Positions 58,371 to 64,000 of a stretch of DNA of 64,000 nt are shown here, in pieces. The notes under the pieces are model-generated. The model saw nothing but the letters and a program-made list of their open reading frames with translations, made no database searches and had not been told where the DNA came from. Source of the DNA: Lactarius indigo (lineage: Eukaryota; Basidiomycota; Agaricomycetes; Russulales; Russulaceae); the NCBI GenBank assembly GCA_025766275.1, contig JAFKAC010000032.1:124001-188000 (forward strand). Direction: 5' to 3'. How positions within the stretch are numbered: position 1 is the first letter of the stretch; each line of letters opens with the position of its first letter. The position numbers were made by a program, and so were the translations under genes.

Positions 58371-59344
58371 CAGATGTTTATACACCCCACTCCATTATAC
58401 ACATATGGTCTTGGAGTGCTTCCTTCAGTTCCATCTCTCCACTAATGATTTCTAGATATCTGAAAATCCCTGTGCACTCCCATATCTACTCCTTCGGACT
58501 GTAGTGGTATGACTTATCGCTTACAACTAGACCAAGGTGAAGGTTAGCGAACTGAACTGGGAGCACACCCAAGCCTAGCACGGAGACAAGTCACGCGCCG
58601 AACGTACAGGCACAGCGGAGAGTAGACACACATGAGGACTTTATACAAGTCCAAAGGTCAGGTGATCACGCTGTGGCATGCTGAGTGGAGAACCAAGAGG
58701 ACAAGTTAACATTGGAGAAGAATAAGGGAAGTACAATGGAAATACGCACCTGAGTGGAGAACCAAGAGGACAAGTTGGTTCCACTCAGGATGCTACATGA
58801 GGGTTTATGTACTATGCTGCGGCTGAGTTCAAATTACTACGGAACCTTGTTACTAAAGGTATGTGTAATAGTAATGAGTCAGACGCTGACGCGTCGTGTC
58901 TAATAATAGCGTTATCTATTGTGCTGACTGATGCACAGTCATTAACGCTGACAGAACAATGACGTGTCCTTATCTATGAGTCACAACCCTATGACAACGT
59001 AGTCTAGAACTATCTAGAATGTTCCCTGCTTATCGTCCAATGAGAAACTACTTATACTAATGAGGAATGTGCCCAAAAGGGGTAACATCCAATAAGGAAG
59101 TTACTATCCCAGGGTCACGTGCTTGTGGGTGCACATGTTGGTATCACGTGACTAACCATCTTATCATATCTTATGATAAGGACTTGGATGTGTTGACACA
59201 ATGTTGGAGGCTTATATCTTCACTGAATAAATCCATAAAAATGTGGAAAAATAAGGCAAAAATAGAGCATCCGTGACACGGACCACAACTCCGGAGTAAA
59301 TGTCTCCGAGCCGACATCAGCTGGCCCATGAGTTTTGGAGGAAT
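58371..59344. other. Right internal part of the 3.9-kb element
   Basis: There is no coding region. A 27-bp direct repeat, beginning CTGAGTGGAGAACCAAGAGG, lies at 58681-58707 and 58750-58776. The second copy sits in a hairpin with stem CCTGAGTGGA (58749-58758) against TCCACTCAGG (58780-58789). The section has the composition of LTR-like sequence, but no matching ends were found. Confidence 0.45.
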
Positions 59345-60541
59345 CTCCTGCGTCGGCCGACATCGGCTGGCCCATGACATATGTAAGACTCTCACCGTCG
59401 GTTGGCCCATCAGTTATGGAAGTCATGGCAGATCATTATGTGAAAATCAACGCCATCACTATTCGCAACCAATACCCGCTTCCCCTCATCACCGACCTCA
59501 TTACTGACCTTAGTAACGCTCACATCTACACCAAGCTTGACGTTCAGTGGGGATACAACAATGTACGCATCAAGGAGGGTGATGAAGAAAAGGCGGCATT
59601 CAAAACACGATATGGATTATTCGAACCAACGGTGATGTTTTTCGGCCTTACCAACTCCCCCGCAACATTCCAGACCATGATGAATTTCATCTTCAGAGAC
59701 GTCATCGCAAAGCACGAAACATGGGGGACCGTCATTCGGGTCTATATGGACGACATAGGCATCGCTACCAGACTCACTCATTCCCTAACAGACCACATAG
59801 AAGCTGTCAAGGATGTGCTCCGCATATCTGCGGAGCACGACTTGTACTACAAACTCGAGAAATGCCTCTTTCACTCCCCGCGTATGGATTACCTGGGGGT
59901 AATCCTTGAAAAGGGGGTGACACGCATGGACCCTGTCAAAATTTCCGGCATAAAGGATTGGCCTACGCCATCCAAGGTTAAGGACGTCCGCTCTTTTCTT
60001 GGCTTCTGCAATTTTTACCGACCTTTTATACGAGGTTTTGCATCTAAAGCACGACCGCTCAACAAACTCACACGCAAAGATGCTGAATGGCACTGGGGAA
60101 CCGAAGAAGAAAAGGCATTTCAAGACCTTAAAACACTTGTCACCAGCAAACCCGTCCTAGCACACCCCGACCTCACCCAACAATTCGAGCTGGAAGTCGA
60201 TGCATCAGGATTCGCAACTGGGGCGGTCCTCCTCCAACGCAAAGCGGATGGTAAACGACACCCCATTGGCTACTACTCGTCTACCCTCAACGAAGCCGAG
60301 CGAAATTACGACATCTACGACCTCGAACTCTTGGCAATCGTCAAAGCTCTCCACCATTGGAGACCTCTCCTAGCGGGCTCCCCCCACAAAATCAAAGTCT
60401 TCTCCGACCACCTCAACTTACAATACTGGAAATCACCACAGAAGATTAGTAGGCGTGTCGCCAGGGAAGTACTCGAACTTTCTGAATACGACTTTGAAAT
60501 TCACCACATCAAAGGGACTTCCAATGGACGCGCTGATGCAC

Positions 60542-61884
60542 TTTTTTTTTTTTTTTTTTTTTTGAATCCATTTTTGTGCGCCTGAGGGAATAGTACCCTA
60601 TGTAGCACTACACTTGCATCTGTATCTACGCGACCGTGTCTCTCCGCTTTCTGTGCTCTACCCTTTCATCTTAAGTCTCCCCTTTTCCGGAGTGGAAAAG
60701 CATAGCTTCTTGTCAAGCATTGAAGTTGGTGGGGCAATTGGATCGCCGTGGCGCAAGGCGCGGCTTGGGTTGCGATGGTCTTGGTGAGTGGGGTGTGGCC
60801 GCTTCCTTCGTCTACCGCCTTCTACTACGTCCCTTGAATGAACCTGTATGTGTTGGGTTCAGCAAGTTGTGGAGATGGGGTTTTGACGGGTTCAGGGTGG
60901 GGGGTTGTGTAGTTATTGGAGTGTGTTGTTTGGTGGGTGTCTTCTTCGGTCTCTTCCTTTCTCTGCTGCCCTACGTGCGCTGTTATTATCCTGCATAAAT
61001 CTCCCCGTGTCTTGTATGTAATTCACTACTTGAATAATGGTTTTCGGGTTCGTGATGATTTTCGCAAAGTCTTGCTCTTTGGGGTTGCGCTTTTTCGTGA
61101 GCGCCCATCTCTCATGTGCATAGGCCGGACAGTCTAGCAGGAAGTGTTGGGCATTCTCCATGTGATAGCTGCACGCTGGACAGTTTGGTTTGTCGACTCT
61201 TTTGAATCTGTTCAGGTACGCGTTGAGCAGGAAGTGGCCCACTCTTATCTGATATAGCCAGCTGGCTCCTTTCCTGGATAGGTTCGGAACACTCGTCAGC
61301 TTAAGGAATTTGTCAGACGGAGAAGTGAAGCCAAATTGTTTCAGTTTTTCTGCGCGTGGGGATAGGGCCCATTCCTCTTTCCAGATTTCTTTGAGTACAC
61401 TTTTGCAGTGTTGTCTGGTGGCCGATTTGTTCTTCCGTAGAGATTTCTTGAGTATTTTTGGGAGGTCGGATGCTTGCGATGTCTTTCCTTCTGTGGCTGC
61501 TTTCGCTTCCGCGTCTGCTTGTTCGTTTCCGTCAATGCCGACGTGACCCGCAGTCCAGCGCACTGTGAGTCTGTAGTTTGCCGTGCCTCTCTCGTTTCGG
61601 ATGCTGTGTGTGGAGGATAGGCAGCTGTCTGCTAGGTAGTGTCCCGATCTATTGTTTGGGGTAGCCAGTGCGCCTATTGCGGCTTGGTTGTCTGCTCCCA
61701 GTGCGTAACTGGTTCTGCCCTTTTTCTCCGTCTTGATTAGGTGTAAGCCTAATAGGAGTCCTACCAACTCCGCTTCGAACACCGTGTGGTGTTTTGCATC
61801 TCCCAGGTGGAAGTGTAGCACGCGTGGGTCTTTTCCCAGTCTGATCAGGATGGCGGCGGCGCCGACTTTCCCGTCTTGAGCTGA
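60542..61884 (-). mobile_element. LINE (non-LTR retrotransposon), 3' part with poly(A)
   Basis: On the plus strand the insert begins with 22 T (60542-60563), the complement of a poly(A) tail, directly after the element 3 codons for NGRADA. A minus-strand frame for a LINE ORF2 C-terminus follows. Its 5' portion is missing at 61885, where a KDZ transposon begins; the rest may lie beyond it, outside the window. Confidence 0.88.
60913..61884 (-). CDS. LINE ORF2 C-terminus: RNase H and zinc-knuckle region (partial)
   Basis: About 323 residues are open from the KDZ junction. RNase H motifs are VGAAAILIRLGKDPR, FEAELVGLLLGLHLI (catalytic Glu), GADNQAAIGAL (catalytic Asp) and WTAGHVGIDGNEQADAEAK (His and Asp). 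The first catalytic Asp should lie just upstream, at the KDZ insertion. Downstream is NRFKRVDKPNCPACSYHMEN with QHFLLDCPAY, the HCCH-type motif seen after RNase H in Tad/I-type LINEs. The protein removes RNA from the RNA-DNA hybrid during target-primed reverse transcription. The frame has no stop until NNTLQ, so the copy is fairly young. Confidence 0.87.
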   Translation of the reverse strand, partial: SAQDGKVGAAAILIRLGKDPRVLHFHLGDAKHHTVFEAELVGLLLGLHLIKTEKKGRTSYALGADNQAAIGALATPNNRSGHYLADSCLSSTHSIRNERGTANYRLTVRWTAGHVGIDGNEQADAEAKAATEGKTSQASDLPKILKKSLRKNKSATRQHCKSVLKEIWKEEWALSPRAEKLKQFGFTSPSDKFLKLTSVPNLSRKGASWLYQIRVGHFLLNAYLNRFKRVDKPNCPACSYHMENAQHFLLDCPAYAHERWALTKKRNPKEQDFAKIITNPKTIIQVVNYIQDTGRFMQDNNSARRAAEKGRDRRRHPPNNTLQ

Positions 61885-64000
61885 CACATAATGATCAGCG
61901 GTGGCTTATGTAATTGATACCCCCAGCCGACGGTGAGAATCTTCTGTAATTCATACTCAGCCGGCGCCGGCCGACGTCGGAGAATCCGACGTAATTGATA
62001 GTCCAACCGGCGCCGGCTGGAAGCGGGGTGTCCGCTTTTCGATTATTAGCACACACAAGTCGAAACATGCCTCATAGTAACACATATTAGTGACAGGAAG
62101 TACAGGGAATATGGATATACAAGGGACGACAAAAGGAACTCAGTGAATGGATGTGGGGGTATGCTTTTATGGTCTGTTGATTGTGAAACAAGTCAATAAG
62201 ATGTTTAGAGAGTTTGGATGAAATTGTAATAAGTCCTTACTACTCCAGGAGTTGGAATCAGTGGTCGTGATCATTATTTGATTGAGGGTAATATTCACAT
62301 AGAATGAATAGATATAGAAAGGCTATACAAATGTGAAGGGGTTGGAAGATACCATCCCTCATGAATGGACATGACTCGGTGCCTAACCAGCTAATATACC
62401 CAAGAATACACCTTGCATTGGCTGGTATCCATATGTGTCCAGTGGATCTATGATTGTAGCAGAGTCGGACACTCCGTCAATGTCACCATATACATACTTC
62501 TATCCATCTGAATATATTAACATAAGAGTATGGATATCCTGCAAAGAACTGATATCTATCCATATGTAAAATAATGGGAATGCATGTGTTAGAACAAGTG
62601 GATTGATTTAACTTTACAATGCTTTAATGGAGCATCTGTGATTGGGGTGAGGGCCTTAACTGAGCTTCTGGAGAGTTCTTCCCATGCATGCATCTGATAT
62701 GATGCATATGCTTGGTGCCCCTTAAGCGAATCCTGTGCAGCAATGGTCATGAGCTTCTTCCACATCTTTGCCTTGGCATGGAAGTATGCAGGGACCCATT
62801 CAGCTTCATTATGGATGCTGTGCTGCTCCTCCAACCATCGTTCAAACTGTGCCCTTGCACGGAGCCAATGAACCCTTTCAACTGTTAAATAATTGAGTCC
62901 ATCAATATAAGCACTGATGAATATGAGAACCTACAATCATCCATCCATGTTCCATCATCTTCAACAGTGTGGCCAAACCCCCAGATCCAGGATGTTTGCT
63001 TGTTACGCTGTCCTATTGGCTCTGATCCAAGAACCAAGGTTGCTACATGGAAGTCCTCTGCACGTAATCTTGGAAGGTCCTGTAGATTCATTGATGCCTG
63101 TCGGAGACTCCGGTATGCATCACGTGCCATGCTGTATATGCGTGCATGCTCATGGACAGTAGTATCAACACTGTGTATGGCATTCCAAGCACGGGTCTTT
63201 GTCTGCTGTGTGTTAGCAGGTCTAACCTGAGTGCGGAACAGAGCTGACTTGAATCCAAGGGCAAGGCGGATCCTGTGAATGGAATCACTGGCTTGTGCAT
63301 GGCGTAGCTGTACCTCCTTCCTGGCAAGAGATTGGGCTCCATGCTTGACACACCATTCCCATCCAAGGGATGAGGGAAGAAGAATGGGAAGATCTTCTGG
63401 ATTGATGCCATCCATCCCAGATCCATCCAATGCCTGATGAGTGTGATGATGGAAATCATGACCTGAATGATTGTCATCTGTATTATCGGGAGGTCCGAGA
63501 TCATCCACATGGTCGTACTCTTCATAATTACCCAATGGTGATATTGGGGAATCATCTGTGAGTTTCTGTTGGAGGAGGAAAGAATCTCCCTGATGCTCAA
63601 ATATGTCAATGAGCTTCTGGAGGCGACTCCGCTTATTTTCAATGACTTGGACCTCCTCTGTGTTGATCTTTGGACCATATGCCCGTAGTTGATATCTGAT
63701 GGCCAGTCTTCACAGGACATCAGCCAACAGTCACATATACCATTGAAGGGACCAACTGTAGCTCCTGAATCTTTATCCCACAAGAAATCCAAGATGTTTG
63801 CCCATGAGTAGTAATATCTCTACTTTCCTCTGAAATCAGTTGTTGCTGGATTTCTGCACGAGAGGGAGCTAATGATATTCATCAGTGTAGAATAGATTGG
63901 TTTATTGGGTAACAATACCTTTGGATGATGCTGTATCATATATGTCCATTAAAGTAGGGTCTTCATACCTGTTAGATTGAGCATGGTTCTCTGCCTCAAG
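61885..64000 (-). mobile_element. KDZ-type DNA transposon, 3' end (runs off the window)
   Basis: The left terminus CACATAATGATCAGC is abutted by LINE sequence. The subterminal region has GCCGACGGTGAGAATCTT and two GCCGGCGCCGGC palindromes (near 61955 and 62010). About 500 bp of A/T-rich untranslated sequence follows, and then the transposase 3' exons on the minus strand. The terminal motif is shared with the 3.9-kb element at 55543-59442. Confidence 0.75.
62589..63800 (-). CDS. KDZ (Kyakuja-Dileera-Zisupton) transposase, C-terminal exons
   Basis: The upstream exon (63800 to about 62940) has ENKRSRLQKLIDIFE-like sequence, an acidic His-rich linker, and LPSSLGWEWCVKHGAQSLAR. It continues with EVQLRHAQASDSIHRIRLAL, GFKSALFRTQVRPANTQQTK and TRAWNAIHSVDTTVHEHARI, ending TSWIWGFGHTVEDDGTWMDD. 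After a short intron the last exon reads RVHWLRARAQFERWLEEQ, then EAEWVPAYFHAKAKMWKKL and GHQAYASYQMHAWEELS. This order is typical of the C-terminus of fungal KDZ transposases. The catalytic N-terminal part lies outside the window. The gene appears open. Confidence 0.75.

Larger units (their letters stand above)
55543..59442. mobile_element. 3.9-kb TIR element built of 82-bp palindromic repeats (non-autonomous, KDZ-end-like)
   Basis: Both ends read inward as CACA..AATGATC, then CATGACTTCCATAACTGATG, then gggccaaccga.ggtgaga. The similarity extends imperfectly for about 140 bp. The flanks carry aaaat at 55538-55542 and 59443-59447, and removing the insert joins RT in phase. The terminal CACATAATGATC equals the end of the KDZ transposon at 61885. 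The interior holds a forward and an inverted array of 82-bp repeats and no transposase. It is probably a non-autonomous member mobilised by a related transposase. Confidence 0.8.
51412..60541 (+). mobile_element. Ty3/gypsy element 3, interrupted three times (3' end absent)
   Basis: This is a relative of elements 1 and 1b in plus orientation, inserted within pol of element 2. It has a 5' LTR (51412-51912), a gag with a solo LTR inside, and a pol with a 3.9-kb inverted-repeat element inside RT. A LINE joins it at the RNase H/integrase boundary (60541). The integrase, chromodomain and 3' LTR are not in the window. Point decay is visible too: a frameshift and stops in gag. Confidence 0.88.
54599..60541 (+). 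pseudogene. pol of element 3 (split by a 3.9-kb insertion)
   Basis: The first part (54599-55542) has GFSGRLNPSAWVRAVN, protease VDSGATHCFIRPSF and the RT N-terminus (SPYASSFFFIKKKDGKLRPV). The second part (59443-60541) continues with TIRNQYPLPLITDLITDLSN, YMDDIGIATR, the connection region (VRSFLGFCNFYRPFIRGFA) and RNase H (ELEVDASGFATGAVLLQRK), ending FEIHHIKGTSNGRADA at the LINE poly(T). Apart from the insertions no stop is seen in these pol parts, so pol was in good condition when interrupted. Confidence 0.88.

Noticed and set aside
55902..58402. Repetitive short proteins in the 82-bp arrays on both strands
   Set aside because: They are direct products of the palindromic repeat, present on both strands, and carry no domain.
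58499..59093. Possible further solo LTR (TGTAGTGG...GGGTAACA)
   Set aside because: The flanks do not form a target duplication and no TATA/primer arrangement like the other LTRs was found.
1..64000. tRNA or rRNA genes
   Set aside because: No cloverleaf with A and B boxes or rRNA-like block could be recognised by eye; a covariance-model scan would be decisive.

Overview
The window looks like a repeat-rich nuclear segment of a basidiomycete fungus, probably an Agaricomycete. The basis is short GT-AG introns with tiny exons, chromodomain-bearing Ty3/gypsy elements, a KDZ-type transposase, a LINE with an RNase H domain, and the host genes present: UDP-glucose:glycoprotein glucosyltransferase (UGGT), polo-like kinase (PLK), an RRS1-like ribosome-biogenesis remnant and fungal G-domain GTPases. 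This is inferred from recognised motifs; no search was run.

Layout. 1-108: a small terminal-inverted-repeat element. About 107-8270: copy A of a segmental duplication, holding a GTPase remnant, a 69-bp minisatellite and a broken PLK gene. 8690-9267: a decayed RRS1-like pseudogene. 10800-17274: an apparently intact UGGT gene (minus strand) with many small introns, a 13-nt micro-exon and a C-terminal RDEL. 17524-19577: a multi-exon G-domain GTPase. About 20743-45066: copy B of the duplication, expanded by insertions into its PLK copy: a 945-bp hAT-like element and two complete Ty3/gypsy elements (27520-35805 and 36100-43821). 45072-51411: another gypsy family (element 2) at the end of copy B. 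It is interrupted by element 3 (51412-60541), which is itself interrupted by a solo LTR (gag), a 3.9-kb inverted-repeat element full of 82-bp palindromic repeats (RT) and a LINE (RNase H). The LINE is cut by a KDZ transposon that runs off the right edge.

How the parts relate. The two duplication copies carry different disabling mutations, so their common ancestor was probably intact. The insertions form a clear chronology with target-site duplications (TSDs) at most junctions. The gypsy element at 36100-43821 is the best candidate for a live element: long open gag and pol frames, LTRs differing at about two positions, and an exact 5-bp TSD. In all four gypsy elements with a readable 5' end, an 11-nt primer-binding site just after the 5' LTR is exactly complementary to sequence about 33 nt downstream of the LTR TATA box. 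This is the layout of Tf1-type self-priming. Two families use different but internally matched 11-mers, which is covariation evidence. Gag and pol overlap in the -1 frame over heptamers of slippery type.
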